Positions 51,102-59,954 of a stretch of DNA of 64,000 bases are shown here, piece after piece. How positions within the stretch are numbered: position 1 is the first letter of the stretch; each line of letters begins with the position of its first letter. Origin of the DNA: Plantactinospora mayteni (GTDB taxonomy: Bacteria > Actinomycetota > Actinomycetes > Mycobacteriales > Micromonosporaceae); the NCBI RefSeq assembly GCF_016862935.1, contig NZ_BONX01000028.1, positions 120,398-184,397 of the forward strand, given 5' to 3'. The translations under genes and the position numbers were made by a program. The notes beneath the pieces were generated by a model that did not search any database, was not told the DNA's origin, and saw only the letters and a list, made by a program, of their open reading frames with translations.

Positions 51102-51464
51102 AGGCCTGCTCCGGCGGGTGTGCACCCGTCCACCCGCGTTCCGCCTCGTCCGGTGCCCGGAGACACGGGGTCGGATGCGGGCCCCGTGGCGCGTGCAGTC
51201 GCAGAGTCCGGGCCGGCCGGCTGGCTCGGGACGACCCCGTGCCATGCGTAGACGCTAGCCGGAAAACGCCAGCTTGGGCTAGGGCAAGGAACTGTGCGAC
51301 TTCGCACGGCGCTCCGGCGGCGGACCGGCCGGGATGCATGCCCCCTGCGCGCATCCCGGCCGGTGGGATCACCGTCACCGGTCTGACGTGATCCCGACGG
51401 TGCGGGTCCTCACGGACCGGCGCACCGTGCTCGCGGGTGACCGCTCACCCCACCGCGCCGCCGG
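51102..51464. other. Gap upstream of phoH with an operator-like palindrome
   Basis: 363 bp without a gene. GTGCGA-CT-TCGCAC (51294-51307) is a perfect palindrome 190 bp before the phoH start. Its outer bases also fit TGTG-N8-CACG, so a CRP-family or other dimeric regulator could bind. Two hairpins beyond it are listed separately. Confidence 0.5.
51324..51395. terminator. Two successive strong hairpins
   Basis: Hairpin 1: perfect 14-bp arms ACCGGCCGGGATGC (51324-51337) and complement (51351-51364), 13-nt loop. Hairpin 2 follows immediately: GGGATCA (51365-51371) and TGATCCC (51389-51395), continued inward by CGTCA/TGACG with one bulged C. They are 70 bp beyond the stop of the leftward small membrane protein gene and probably terminate it. 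Confidence 0.7.
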
Positions 51465-51797
51465 TCAGGCATTCCTGACGGCGAGGGCGTCGGTGGAGTG
51501 CCGTCCGCCGTTGGTCGCGGTCCCCGCGAAAGAGGCGCCCGTATACGTCGTTCCCTGACCTACGACGGTGTGGGCGGTGTGCGGTGCGGTGGGTGATGGC
51601 ACCGCCAACACCGAGGCGATGGCCGCCTGCGCCTCCCTACGCCGACGGTTCCAGGCCCCCCGGTCACCGTCGAAATATCCCTGCCGGTAACCGAATCGGT
51701 AACCGAGCCGGTAGCTGAGCTGGCCGTGCAGCCGTCCGGCCGCATAACTGGCCGAGGCGAGCAGGAGCAGGAGGAAGACCACGAAGAACGGACTCAC
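51465..51797 (-). CDS. Small membrane protein, unknown function
   Basis: The 110-residue protein has one N-terminal membrane helix (FFVVFLLLLLASASYAAG), then an aromatic/glycine segment with regular spacing, YRLGYRFGYRQGYFDGDRG, then a basic helix and a Thr/Ala/Gly-rich tail. The G-Y-R repeats are at four-residue intervals. GAGGAGA precedes the GTG at 51797. Upstream in-frame ATGs (51878 and 51812) are alternatives. I recognise no family. It ends 70 bp before two strong hairpins. Confidence 0.6.
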   Translation of the reverse strand: MSPFFVVFLLLLLASASYAAGRLHGQLSYRLGYRFGYRQGYFDGDRGAWNRRRREAQAAIASVLAVPSPTAPHTAHTVVGQGTTYTGASFAGTATNGGRHSTDALAVRNA

Positions 51798-51971
51798 CGC
51801 GTCTCCTCGCATCGCCCACCGACCGCACGAGTTCGGGACCTGAGCTGGCCGGTTCGCTGGTAACTCTCGCTCACGCAATCTCCTCGCTCCGCTCGTCGCT
51901 GTCCTGAGTTCCGCACCGGGCCGGGTGGTCGTGGCTCGGGCCCGTACCCGAGCCGCGCCGTGCGGGCCCGG

Positions 51972-52331
51972 TCACTTCTCCTCCGGGTCGAAGGAGGTCG
52001 GGTCGAAAGAGGTGGGATCGGAGATGAGCAGCCGGTCGAGATCCTCCGTGCTCACCTCCTCGACCAGTTCGACACTGATCCGGCAGCCGTCCAGTACGAC
52101 CTCGGCGACCGAGGCCCGGCGGATCTCGCCGCCGGCGTCGTACACCCGGACGCTCAGCTCGGGGCAGCCGAGGTGGGTTCGCCAGGAGTTCCACTCCGCG
52201 CGGTCGCCGACGTTGAGCGAGAGGTAGCGGCAGCCGCGTGCCAGGTAGAGCCGCCATGGCGCACTGAGACCGGCGGCGACGCCGTCGGCGATCAGACCGA
52301 ATGCCTGGGCCCGGGTTGCTAGTTCGGTCAC
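51972..52331 (-). CDS. Small acidic protein of unknown function
   Basis: The 119-residue cytosolic protein starts MTELATRAQAFGLIADGVAAGLS, has a middle with strand-like segments (WRLYLARGCRYLSLNVG, LSVRVYDAGGEI, VVLDGCRISVELVEEV) and an acidic end containing a duplicated SFDPT element (DPTSFDPTSFDPEEK). The duplication is a 15-bp repeat near 51980-52010. It is divergent from the XRE regulator with a 260-bp AT-richer gap. The ribosome binding site is GGAGGAGTCC upstream of ATG (TCCGGTGACCG lies between). No family recognised. Confidence 0.65.
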   Translation of the reverse strand: MTELATRAQAFGLIADGVAAGLSAPWRLYLARGCRYLSLNVGDRAEWNSWRTHLGCPELSVRVYDAGGEIRRASVAEVVLDGCRISVELVEEVSTEDLDRLLISDPTSFDPTSFDPEEK

Positions 52332-52376
52332 CGGACTCCTCCAGCCGCGGGGGTGTCACCCTCGCGAGCACGAAAC

Positions 52377-52415
52377 GTCTCATGCACGAGACAAACGGTA
52401 GGGCGTATCGTACGC
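52377..52415. promoter_or_regulatory. Operator-like dyads in the divergent promoter region
   Basis: GTCTC (52377-52381), six bases, GAGAC (52388-52392), then a perfect palindrome GCGTA-tcg-TACGC (52403-52415). The surrounding 52332-52595 is markedly AT-richer than the window and separates the small acidic protein gene from the XRE gene. TGTGA-N6-TCAAC at 52474-52489 weakly resembles a CRP site. Confidence 0.55.
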
Positions 52416-52595
52416 GTGACAGTATCAGCTTTTCGTCTGATTACCCCCACACCTACGGACACCTATTGTTGCCATGTGATACCCCTCAACACAAGCAAGA
52501 GCACCGCGCGCCGGAAAAGTGAGCCGCTGTCACGCGTGCAATACAGGCTGACCGCAGTCCCCCCGGAACCGGGCACCTGGCCGTACCGTCACCGG

Positions 52596-53036
52596 GTGCC
52601 GGACCGGGCCCACGGGCGGAAGATCGCGTTCGCTGCCTTCGTACGCAAGGCACTCGCCGACGCCCGGACGACCCGCGCCTGGACCGGCACCGAGGTCTCC
52701 CGGCGTACCGGGGTCTCCCGCCAGACCATCAACCGCTGGGTACGCGGCGAGTGGGCCAGTGACCCCGAGGCGGCCCGGGTGGTCGCGTTCTGCGAGGGAC
52801 TGGGGCTGGATCCGAGCGTCGCGTTCGGAGTGCTCGGCTGGGACCGGGCCACCCCGTCCCGGCCGGCGCCGAGCGCCCCGCCGATGGACCCGGACGTCGA
52901 GGCACTGCTGCGCCGGCTGGTCGACCCTAACGTCTCCGACGCGGAGAAGTTCCACATTCGAGAGACCATCCGCTATCTGGCATATCGCCCACCTCTGCCG
53001 CTGGAAGTCCGAAAAGGGCGGAAGCAAGCCGGATAG
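52596..53036 (+). CDS. XRE-family helix-turn-helix regulator
   Basis: About 146 residues. The helix-turn-helix is GTEVSRRTGVSRQTINRWVRGE (residues about 30-50), followed by ARVVAFCEGLGLDPSVAFGVLGW, a conserved support segment, a Pro-rich linker and a C-terminal helix with EALLRRLVDPNVSDAEKFHIRETIRYLA. GTG 52596 gives a start VPDRAHGRKIAF that looks like the real N terminus of such proteins. The frame is open upstream to 52353 but with poor coding character. It probably controls its divergent neighbour and perhaps the membrane protein gene downstream. Confidence 0.78.
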   Translation: MPDRAHGRKIAFAAFVRKALADARTTRAWTGTEVSRRTGVSRQTINRWVRGEWASDPEAARVVAFCEGLGLDPSVAFGVLGWDRATPSRPAPSAPPMDPDVEALLRRLVDPNVSDAEKFHIRETIRYLAYRPPLPLEVRKGRKQAG

Positions 53037-53195
53037 TTACTCAGATGGCGCAACTTCGCGCATGAGTCCCATCCAATCAGCTCCAGGAATCAATCAGTCG
53101 CGCTAACGTCCCTCTTCGTACTGCTTGGGCTCGTCGTCGGCGGGGGGACGGGACAAGGCCGAATTCAGCCCTGCGGGACAGAAGGAGGGTCAGCC

Positions 53196-53567
53196 ATGAC
53201 CCTGAAGTGGATGGCTGTCGTTGTCGCGGCGGTGTCCCTGACCTTGTGCGTGACCGCGAACGTCGTGGTCGGGACGGTGCACGGCGGCGACCAGGTGCCG
53301 TTCCTGGTAAACGTGCTCGCCATCGCCGCCACCGGTACCGCGGTCGTCCTGGCCGTCGTCGCCGATCTCCACGAGCGGCTCAACGCACGGATCACCGCAC
53401 TCACCGAGTTCCTGATCGCCCGACTGAACGAACTCGACCGCAACACCGGAGACCACAACACCGGTTTCGTCGAGGGCTACCTGCTGAGCCGCAACCAGGA
53501 CTCGGCGGTGGTGCCGATCGGGCCCCGACTGCACGGCCGCCGGGCGATGCTCGGCGGCGACGACTGA
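53196..53567 (+). CDS. Small membrane protein with two transmembrane helices, unknown function
   Basis: The 123-residue protein has two membrane helices (about 5-27 and 36-57), then an amphipathic helix (ERLNARITALTEFLIARLNELD) and a polar C terminus with the segment NTGFVEGYLLSRNQDS. Both termini of the hairpin should be cytoplasmic. AAGGAGGG before the ATG is a strong ribosome binding site. It follows the XRE gene on the same strand, 159 bp away. Family not recognised; it looks like an actinobacterial lineage protein. Confidence 0.7.
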   Translation: MTLKWMAVVVAAVSLTLCVTANVVVGTVHGGDQVPFLVNVLAIAATGTAVVLAVVADLHERLNARITALTEFLIARLNELDRNTGDHNTGFVEGYLLSRNQDSAVVPIGPRLHGRRAMLGGDD

Positions 53568-53581
53568 CACCCTTCTCGACC

Positions 53582-53600
53582 CCCCTGCGGTCCGCAGGGG
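53582..53600. terminator. Hairpin after the small membrane protein
   Basis: CCCCTGCG (53582-53589), gtc, CGCAGGGG (53593-53600), 14 bp after the stop. No U tract. Confidence 0.55.
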
Positions 53601-53787
53601 ACGCCTGAGCCGACCGCGGCGACGAGGGGAGACCGCCGTCATCGCCGGTTGCCGTGCCAGCCGCCGGCAGGCCCGCACCGATGCCACCAGCGGGTTGCCA
53701 CCGCATGATCGAGGTTGCCGCCTCGACGAGTGAGACGTTTTCGCTTCGACGTCTGCGGCGGCAACCCGCCGGGGTACGCTGACGCCC

Positions 53788-54612
53788 GTGCGGCCGATCA
53801 ACGCGGGGGGCGAGCCCCCGACCCGTCCTTTGACTGCCGAGCAGGCATGGCGGGCGACCGCCGAGCGGGCCGGGCGCTGTGTCCTGTTCTTCGACTTCGA
53901 CGGCACACTCGCGCCGGTCCGGGACGATCCGACCGCCGTCGAGCCGGCTCCGAAGGCGCTGGCCGCGATCACCGCGCTCACCGAGGTGGTGCAGCGGGTG
54001 GCGATCGTCTCGGCTCGACCGGTGGAGTTCCTCCGCGACCGGTTCGCCGGCGCCCCCGGCGTCGACCTCTACGGCCTCTACGGGCTGGAGCACCTGCACG
54101 CCTCGGGCGAGACCATCACCGAGGAGGCGGCGCTGCCGTTCGTACCCACCATGGCCGCACTCGCCGACCAGGCCCGGGCCGAGCTGCCCGAGGGCACGCT
54201 GGTGGAATACAAGCGGCTCTCGGTCGCCCTGCACTACCGCACCGCCCCGCACCTCGCCGCCGAGGTCGAACGGTGGGGGCGGGACCAGGCCGACCGGCTC
54301 GGCCTGCGGGTGCAGGTCGGCCGGATGGTGCTGGAGCTGAAGCCGCCCGTCGACCGGGACAAGGGGATGGTGATCGACGAGGCGGTCCGGGACGCCGGCT
54401 GCGCCTGGTATTTCGGCGACGACGTCTCGGACATCAAGGCGTTCGCCGCCCTGCGGGCCCGCGAGGCGGCAGATCCGGACTTCTTCGGCGTCTGCGTCGC
54501 GGTGGCCAACCCGGAGACCGGCGACGAGGTCTCCACCGCCGCCGACCTGAACATCGAGTCCCCGGAAGCCCTCGGCGACTTCCTCACCGAGGCCCTGCAC
54601 CGGCTCACCTGA
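53788..54612 (+). CDS. otsB: Trehalose-6-phosphate phosphatase
   Basis: The 274-residue HAD phosphatase has motif I DFDGTLAPV (nucleophile Asp36), motif II in VAIVSARP, motif III Lys in PPVDRDKGMVID, and motif IV FGDDVSDIKAF. The cap and the ALHYR block are typical of OtsB. It removes phosphate from trehalose-6-phosphate to give trehalose, an osmo- and spore protectant. No otsA is adjacent. GTG 53788 follows TACGCT by 7 nt, a leaderless start. Confidence 0.95.
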   Translation: MRPINAGGEPPTRPLTAEQAWRATAERAGRCVLFFDFDGTLAPVRDDPTAVEPAPKALAAITALTEVVQRVAIVSARPVEFLRDRFAGAPGVDLYGLYGLEHLHASGETITEEAALPFVPTMAALADQARAELPEGTLVEYKRLSVALHYRTAPHLAAEVERWGRDQADRLGLRVQVGRMVLELKPPVDRDKGMVIDEAVRDAGCAWYFGDDVSDIKAFAALRAREAADPDFFGVCVAVANPETGDEVSTAADLNIESPEALGDFLTEALHRLT

Positions 54613-54697
54613 CCGGCGCCTTCCGTCGACTCACCCGACGAAGCCGCCCCCGACCCCGGACCCTCGGCAAAGCCGCCCGTCGGGCCTACCCGACCCG

Positions 54698-54717
54698 GGC
54701 CCCGTCGACGCGGGGCC
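54698..54717. terminator. Hairpin between convergent otsB and cis-prenyltransferase genes
   Basis: GGCCCCG (54698-54704), six-base loop, CGGGGCC (54711-54717), 8 bp from the leftward stop codon and about 85 bp after otsB. Confidence 0.5.
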
Positions 54718-54725
54718 GTCCGCCG

Positions 54726-55496
54726 CTAGGCGCCGTAGCGGCGTTGGCGGTTGGCGTACGAGCGCAGGGCGCGCAGGAAGTCGACGTGCCGGAAGTCCGG
54801 CCAGTTCAACTCGCAGAAGTAGAACTCGGAGTGCGCCGACTGCCAGAGCAGGAAGCCGGAGAGCCGCTGCTCACCACTGGTCCGGATGACCAGGTCGGGA
54901 TCGGGCTGCCCCCGGGTGTAGAGGTGCTCCGCGATGTGGTCCACGTCGAGCACCTCGGCGAGTTCCTCGAGGGTGCCGCCGGACGCCGCGTGCTCGTAGA
55001 GCAGGGAGCGGACCGCGTCGGCGATCTCCCGCCGGCCGCCGTAGCCGACCGCGATGTTGACCTGCGCCCCGCCGACCCGGTCCTGGGTGCGTTCCTGTGC
55101 CGACTTGAGCGTGATGGCGGTCTGCGCCGGCAGCAGGTCGAGCGCGCCGACCATCCGCAGCCGCCAGGGGTTGCCCTCCTCGGCCAGCTCGACCACCAGG
55201 TCCTCGATGATCTGCACCAGCGGATCCAGCTCGCTGGCCGGCCGGCGCAGGTTGTCGGTGGCCAGCAGATAGAGCGTGACGTGCCCGATTCCGGCCTGGT
55301 CGCACCAGCCCAGTACGTCTTTGATCTTGGCCGCGCCGACCCGGTGCCCGTCGTTGGGGTCGACGTACCCCATCTCCCTGGCCCAGCGCCGGTTGCCGTC
55401 GCACATCACCCCGACGTGCTTCGGCACGGGTTTACCGGCGAGCTTTGCCGTCAGCCGTCGCTCGTACACCGAGTAGATCAGGTCGCGCAGACTCAT
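54726..55496 (-). CDS. uppS: cis-Prenyltransferase (UPP synthase/Z,E-farnesyl diphosphate synthase type)
   Basis: The 256-residue enzyme has region I HVGVMCDGNRRWA with catalytic Asp33, TLYLLATDNLRRP, and region V RTSGEQRLSGFLLWQSAHSEFYF (in parts), the conserved R-x-S-G-E-x-R and E-x-x-F. It condenses IPP onto an allylic diphosphate with Z geometry. In Mycobacterium the short-chain Z-FPP synthase Rv1086 has this layout and position near phoH2/glpX; decaprenyl synthase is a separate longer gene. Chain length cannot be decided from sequence alone. ATG 55496 follows TACGCT by 7 nt (leaderless). Confidence 0.93.
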   Translation of the reverse strand: MSLRDLIYSVYERRLTAKLAGKPVPKHVGVMCDGNRRWAREMGYVDPNDGHRVGAAKIKDVLGWCDQAGIGHVTLYLLATDNLRRPASELDPLVQIIEDLVVELAEEGNPWRLRMVGALDLLPAQTAITLKSAQERTQDRVGGAQVNIAVGYGGRREIADAVRSLLYEHAASGGTLEELAEVLDVDHIAEHLYTRGQPDPDLVIRTSGEQRLSGFLLWQSAHSEFYFCELNWPDFRHVDFLRALRSYANRQRRYGA

Positions 55497-55513
55497 CCCT
55501 TGCAGCGTACCGA

Positions 55514-56662
55514 TCAGAATCGACGACGGAAGTGCCGGCCGGCCGAGCCCGCCACCGCACCGGCGACCCTGGTCAATGTCCGGGCGTCCAGCCGGCCGTC
55601 GCCGAGACCCAGTTCGACCAGTGTCCGGAAGACCCGGGCGTCCCGGTCGGCGGCCCGGACCACCCCGTCCACCACCGGCGCCCGGCGGGCCAGCCAGGCC
55701 ACCGCCGAGCTGTCCCGCAGGTGAGCGCCGAGCCGGGCGTGCAGCGCGGCGGCGTACCGGTCGGCGGCGGCGTGTGGTGCCGTCGCGGCAGCCGCCCCGG
55801 CCAGCGCTCCGGAGAGGACCGCGTAGAAGATCCCCTCGCCGGTGAACGGGTTGACCAGCGACAACGCGTCCCCGGCGAGCACGATCCGACCCCGGCCCGG
55901 CGCCGGGCGGCGGGTGGAGAGCGGCAGGTGGTGCGCCCGCAGCTCGGTGACGGCCGCCGGGTCGACCTCGGGAAGCAGCGCCGCCAACCGGTCCAGCAGT
56001 TCGGTCCGGCGCAGTGGGCGGCCGGCCAGCACCTCGCCGTACCCGACGTTCGCCCGGCCGTCACCGATCGGGAACGACCAGGCGTAGCCGGGCCAGTGCG
56101 CGGCCGAGGTGACGATCCGCTGCTCGGCCGGGCCGGCGGCGGCCGGGGCGTACCCCCGGATGGCCAGTCCCAGGTGCCCGTCGGGATTGGCGCCGTGTCC
56201 CAGCGTCCGCCGGACCACCGAACCGGCGCCGTCGGCACCGACCACGGCGCGGGCGGCCACCGTACCGTCGAGCACCACCAGGCCGTCGGAGCGCTCGATC
56301 CGCCGGACCGCGTGCCGGCGCAGCTCCGCGCCGGACGCCAGCGCCGCCGCCACCAGCCGGGCGTCGAAGACCCGGCGTGGCACCGTGTACGCCGGGCGCG
56401 GCAGCCGCCGTGCCACCTGCCCGCCCCCGGGCGCCACCAGCCGCAGCGCCGGCACCGGCCGGTACCCGGACACCGGGTCGGAAACCCCCAGTTCGGCGAG
56501 TACGTCGAGCGCGTGCGCCGCGATCCCGTCCCCGCACGCCTTGTCCCGGGGAAAGTCGGCCCGGTCCAGCAGCAGCACCCGCGCTCCCGCCCGGCGGGCC
56601 GCCAACGCGGCGCTGGCCCCGGCCGGCCCGGCACCCACCACCGCGACGTCGACGGTCTCCAC
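55514..56662 (-). CDS. Geranylgeranyl reductase-family FAD-dependent oxidoreductase
   Basis: The 382-residue flavoprotein has the FAD motif VVGAGPAGASAALAARRAG at the N terminus, DFPRDKACGDGI (the family Cys-Gly-Asp-Gly), WSFPIGDGRANVGYG and GDALSLVNPFTGEGI. The family saturates double bonds in geranylgeranyl chains of lipids, menaquinones or chlorophyll; in Mycobacterium MenJ reduces a menaquinone double bond. Its position directly downstream of a membrane protein gene (11 bp) and upstream of a cis-prenyltransferase gene (17 bp) suggests a prenyl-lipid role. GAGGTGA precedes GTG 56662. Confidence 0.88.
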   Translation of the reverse strand: METVDVAVVGAGPAGASAALAARRAGARVLLLDRADFPRDKACGDGIAAHALDVLAELGVSDPVSGYRPVPALRLVAPGGGQVARRLPRPAYTVPRRVFDARLVAAALASGAELRRHAVRRIERSDGLVVLDGTVAARAVVGADGAGSVVRRTLGHGANPDGHLGLAIRGYAPAAAGPAEQRIVTSAAHWPGYAWSFPIGDGRANVGYGEVLAGRPLRRTELLDRLAALLPEVDPAAVTELRAHHLPLSTRRPAPGRGRIVLAGDALSLVNPFTGEGIFYAVLSGALAGAAAATAPHAAADRYAAALHARLGAHLRDSSAVAWLARRAPVVDGVVRAADRDARVFRTLVELGLGDGRLDARTLTRVAGAVAGSAGRHFRRRF

Positions 56663-56673
56663 CGCCGGTCACC

Positions 56674-57567
56674 TCAGCCGGCAGTGGCGGCGGCTCCGGC
56701 AGGAACCTGGTCCCGGGGCTCCTCCCGGGCGGCCCGGCTCGCCCGGCGCAGCGCGTAGAGGGTCAGTGCGGCGGCCACCACCAGCGGCACGCCGTCCCGG
56801 AGCAGCCCGTCGACCCCGAGCAGCAGCCAGCAGAACGCCAGGTCGACCCCGACCACCAGTACGCTGATCAGCGCCAGCAGCCCGCCCGCCCAGGTCTTGC
56901 CCCGGAGCAGGAAGAAGGTGCTGAACAGCACCGCGTAGCTGACCCCGATGCCGATGCCGAACCACAGCACCACGGTAGGCACCGCGAGCAGCCGGCCGTC
57001 GAGAATCGTGCCGATTGCCACCAGGCAGGGCACCAGGGTCAGCGGCCCGTACGTGAACGCGGCGACCCGGGCGGTGAGCAGCCAGCCGGCCACCGGCGGC
57101 CGGCGCGGGGCGACCTCCCGCCAGGAGATGCCCCGCCGGCCGACGACCAGCCGGCTCGGATGCCGGACCAGGTATTCCTGGAGCGGCGGCGACCGGTAGA
57201 GCAGCCAGACGACGACACCGCAGAGGACGGCCAGCACGGCGACGCCGAGCACTCCCGGCAGCGCCGGTACGCCGGCCCGGGGCACGATCAGCCGGCCGAC
57301 CGCGAGGACCGTGGTCACCGCGAGGATCAGTCCGAGTGGACGGGCACCGGCCCGGCCCCGCCGGACGTGCCGGATCAGGATCAGGAACCCGACGGTACGC
57401 AGCAGTGCCCAGCCGCTGCGTACCGCGAGGCCGAAGCCGCGCTCCGGGGCGTACCACCAGTTGAGCGCGTCGACCGCGACGGTGGCCGCAGCGGTCGCGG
57501 CGAGCAACCAGGTCAGCGCGCGGACGACGGACGGCCGCCGGACTCCAGTCGCGGCGGCCGTCGTCAT
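56674..57567 (-). CDS. Polytopic membrane protein of unknown function
   Basis: The 297-residue protein has about eight hydrophobic helices (ALTWLLAATAAATVAV, LILAVTTVLAVGRLIV, VLGVAVLAVLCGVVVWLLY, VAAFTYGPLTLVPCLVAIG, VVLWFGIGIGVSYAVLFSTFF, GLLALISVLVVGVDLAFCWLLL, LVVAAALTLYALRRA). A cytosolic loop in the middle includes VRHPSRLVVGRRGISWREVAPRR. No catalytic motif or family is recognised. ATG 57567 gives MTTAAATGVRRPS, 7 nt after CATCAT. It lies 11 bp from the GGR-like gene and is likely co-transcribed with it. Confidence 0.72.
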   Translation of the reverse strand: MTTAAATGVRRPSVVRALTWLLAATAAATVAVDALNWWYAPERGFGLAVRSGWALLRTVGFLILIRHVRRGRAGARPLGLILAVTTVLAVGRLIVPRAGVPALPGVLGVAVLAVLCGVVVWLLYRSPPLQEYLVRHPSRLVVGRRGISWREVAPRRPPVAGWLLTARVAAFTYGPLTLVPCLVAIGTILDGRLLAVPTVVLWFGIGIGVSYAVLFSTFFLLRGKTWAGGLLALISVLVVGVDLAFCWLLLGVDGLLRDGVPLVVAAALTLYALRRASRAAREEPRDQVPAGAAATAG

Positions 57568-57660
57568 GCCGTCGATGATGCCCAACCCGGACCACCCGCA
57601 CACCCGGCCGGGCGTGTCCCTACGCCCCTGGCGGGCGAACCGGGCCGGGTGACGGCTAGG

Positions 57661-57680
57661 GGCTGTCTCGCGAGAAAGCC
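57661..57680. promoter_or_regulatory. Palindrome between pckG and the membrane protein gene
   Basis: The perfect 10-bp palindrome TCTCGCGAGA (57666-57675) is flanked by GGCT and AGCC, giving a 20-bp dyad with one mismatch. It lies just after the pckG stop and about 95 bp before the next leftward start, so it could be an operator or a short terminator. Confidence 0.5.
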
Positions 57681-57681
57681 G

Positions 57682-59553
57682 CTAGCCGGCCGAGCGCGGC
57701 TGGTCGACGCCGACCCGGACCGCCTCGTCGTCGAGCCGGGCCCGCAGCGCGTCCAGCTCGGCCCAGAGCACGCCCGGCAGCTTGTCACCGAACTTCTCGA
57801 ACCACTCGGTGACCCTCGGCAGCTCGCCGCGCCACTCCTCGACGTCGACCCGGGTCGCGATCCGCAGATCCTCCGCGCTCATGTCCAGCCCGTCGACGTC
57901 GAGGCCGTCCGGGCCCGGCACGAAGCCGATCGGCGTCTCGACCGCCTCGCCCCGCCCCTCCAGGCGCTCGACGATCCACTTGAGCACCCGGGAGTTCTCG
58001 CCGAAGCCGGGCCAGATGAAGTCGCCGTCGGCGTTCTTGCGGAACCAGTTGACGTAGTAGATCTTCGGCAGCTTCGACTCGTCGCCGTCGGTGCCCTTGC
58101 CCATCTCGATCCAGTGCCGGAAGTAGTCCCCGCCGTGGTAGCCGATGAACGGCAGCATCGCCATCGGGTCCCGGCGGACCACACCGACCTCACCGGAGGC
58201 GGCGGCGGTGGTCTCCGAGGAGAGGGTCGCTCCCATGTAGACACCGTGCACCCAGTCCCGGGCCTCGGTGACCAGCGGGATGGTGTCCTTGCGCCGCCCG
58301 CCGAAGAGAATGGCGTCGATCGGTACGCCGTTCGGGTCGTTGAACTCGTCGGCCACGATCGGGCACTGGAGCAGCGGGGTGCAGAACCGGCTGTTGGCGT
58401 GCGAGGAGAGTTCGCCGCTCTCCGGCGTCCAGTCCCGGCCCTTCCAGTCGACGAGGTGGGCAGGCGGCTCGCTCATCCCCTCCCACCAGATGTCACCGTC
58501 GTCGGTCAGCCCCACGTTGGTGAAGATGGAGTTTCCCTGGTCGATGGTGCGCATCGCGTTGGCGTTGGTCTTCCAGCCCGTGCCGGGCGCGACACCGAAG
58601 AGCCCGTACTCGGGGTTGACCGCGTAGAGCCGGCCGTCGGGGCCGAACCTCATCCAGGCGATGTCGTCGCCGATGGTCTCGACCTTCCAACCCGGAATGG
58701 TCGGTTCCAGCATCGCGAGGTTGGTCTTGCCGCAGGCGGACGGGAAGGCGCCGGCGATGTAGTGCACCGACCCCTCCGGCGAGGTCAGCTTCATGATGAG
58801 CATGTGCTCGGCGAGCCAACCCTCGTCCCGGGCCATCACGCTGGCGATCCGCAGCGAGTAGCACTTCTTGCCGAGCAGCGAGTTGCCGCCGTAGCCGGAG
58901 CCGAAGGACCAGATCTCCCGGGTCTCCGGGAAGTGCGAGATGTACTTGGTGTCGTTGCACGGCCACGCCACGTCCGGCTGACCGGGCTCCAGCGGCGCGC
59001 CGATCGAGTGCAGCGCGTGCACGAAGTCCGCGTTCTCCCCCATCCCGGCCAGCACCTTCGTACCCATCCGGGTCATGATCCGCATGGACGCGACCACGTA
59101 CGGGCTGTCGGTGATCTCGACACCGAACATCGGCTGTTCCGCCTCGAGCGGGCCCATGCAGAACGGAATGACGTACATGGTGCGACCGCGCATCGAACCT
59201 CGGTAGAGGTCGGTCATGACGCGCTTCATCTCGGCCGGGGCCATCCAGTTGTTGGTGGGTCCGGCGTCGGCCTCGTCGACCGAGCAGATGAAGGTACGGT
59301 CCTCGGCCCGGGCCACATCGGAGGGATCGGTACGCCCCCAGAACGAGTTCGGCTTACGGCTCGGATCGAGGCGCACGAGCGTGCCGGCATCGACCAGTTC
59401 GTCGGTGAGGCGCTGCCATTCCTCATCCGACCCGTCGGCCCAGACGACCTGGTCAGGGTTGGTGAGTTCGGCTACCTCTTTGACCCAGGCGAGTAGTTTC
59501 GGATGGCTTGTCGGAGCTTGATCGAGACCCCGGATAGTAGCCGGAGCGGCCAT
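57682..59553 (-). CDS. pckG: Phosphoenolpyruvate carboxykinase (GTP)
   Basis: The 623-residue enzyme forms PEP from oxaloacetate and GTP at the start of gluconeogenesis. Diagnostic segments are [33 protein letters not shown] (metal/substrate region), the P-loop with hyper-reactive Cys [13 protein letters not shown] (about 270-282), and [12 protein letters not shown], the GTP-class signature. AAGGAG lies 7 nt before ATG 59553. An upstream extension to 59703 is not coding-like. A CRP-like palindrome is 135 bp upstream. With glpX this provides two gluconeogenic enzymes in the window. Confidence 0.97.
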   Translation of the reverse strand: MAAPATIRGLDQAPTSHPKLLAWVKEVAELTNPDQVVWADGSDEEWQRLTDELVDAGTLVRLDPSRKPNSFWGRTDPSDVARAEDRTFICSVDEADAGPTNNWMAPAEMKRVMTDLYRGSMRGRTMYVIPFCMGPLEAEQPMFGVEITDSPYVVASMRIMTRMGTKVLAGMGENADFVHALHSIGAPLEPGQPDVAWPCNDTKYISHFPETREIWSFGSGYGGNSLLGKKCYSLRIASVMARDEGWLAEHMLIMKLTSPEGSVHYIAGAFPSACGKTNLAMLEPTIPGWKVETIGDDIAWMRFGPDGRLYAVNPEYGLFGVAPGTGWKTNANAMRTIDQGNSIFTNVGLTDDGDIWWEGMSEPPAHLVDWKGRDWTPESGELSSHANSRFCTPLLQCPIVADEFNDPNGVPIDAILFGGRRKDTIPLVTEARDWVHGVYMGATLSSETTAAASGEVGVVRRDPMAMLPFIGYHGGDYFRHWIEMGKGTDGDESKLPKIYYVNWFRKNADGDFIWPGFGENSRVLKWIVERLEGRGEAVETPIGFVPGPDGLDVDGLDMSAEDLRIATRVDVEEWRGELPRVTEWFEKFGDKLPGVLWAELDALRARLDDEAVRVGVDQPRSAG

Positions 59554-59688
59554 GACAGTTCTCCTTTGGTCGACGCTGACCGATTGCAGAGCGCGCGGTG
59601 CCGACAGCCCGGCGACCGCGTCGCCTTGTGAAAGCCTGGGATTTCCGTCAGCGTAAACCGAGCCGGCGTTCGGGGCAGCGAGACTGGT

Positions 59689-59704
59689 TGTGAAGAACTG
59701 CACA
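59689..59704. promoter_or_regulatory. CRP/GlxR-like site upstream of pckG
   Basis: TGTGA (59689-59693), six bases, GCACA (59700-59704); with flanking T and A it is a TTGTG/CACAA dyad. Nine of ten conserved positions match TGTGA-N6-TCACA. It lies in the 401-bp gap 59554-59954, which has no gene. Leftward position is about 135 bp before the pckG ATG. Confidence 0.65.
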
Positions 59705-59954
59705 AGATGCGGGCCGGGTGCGGTAAGGCGATTCTTTCCCCGCTCCCACGCGCAGTTTCACGCAAATCCTTCAGGGCAACAGCATTCCGTCACGGTGTCC
59801 TCACAGCAGTCATCGACGCCAGGTGACCCGGATGTCACACCCGACACTCCCACCCGCCGCGGCCGTCCGGCCGGCACCGAATCCAGCCGCGGTCATTCCC
59901 GCGAGTCGCCCGGTGCGGCCCGTGGGGACGGCCGGCAACCGGTACGCTCAAGCC

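Noticed and set aside
53715..55724. 669-codon open frame on the plus strand
   Set aside because: Covers otsB in another frame and uppS in antisense; no recognisable domain.
56377..59496. 1039-codon open frame on the plus strand
   Set aside because: It is antisense to the GGR-like, membrane protein and pckG genes, has no motif, and arises from GC bias.
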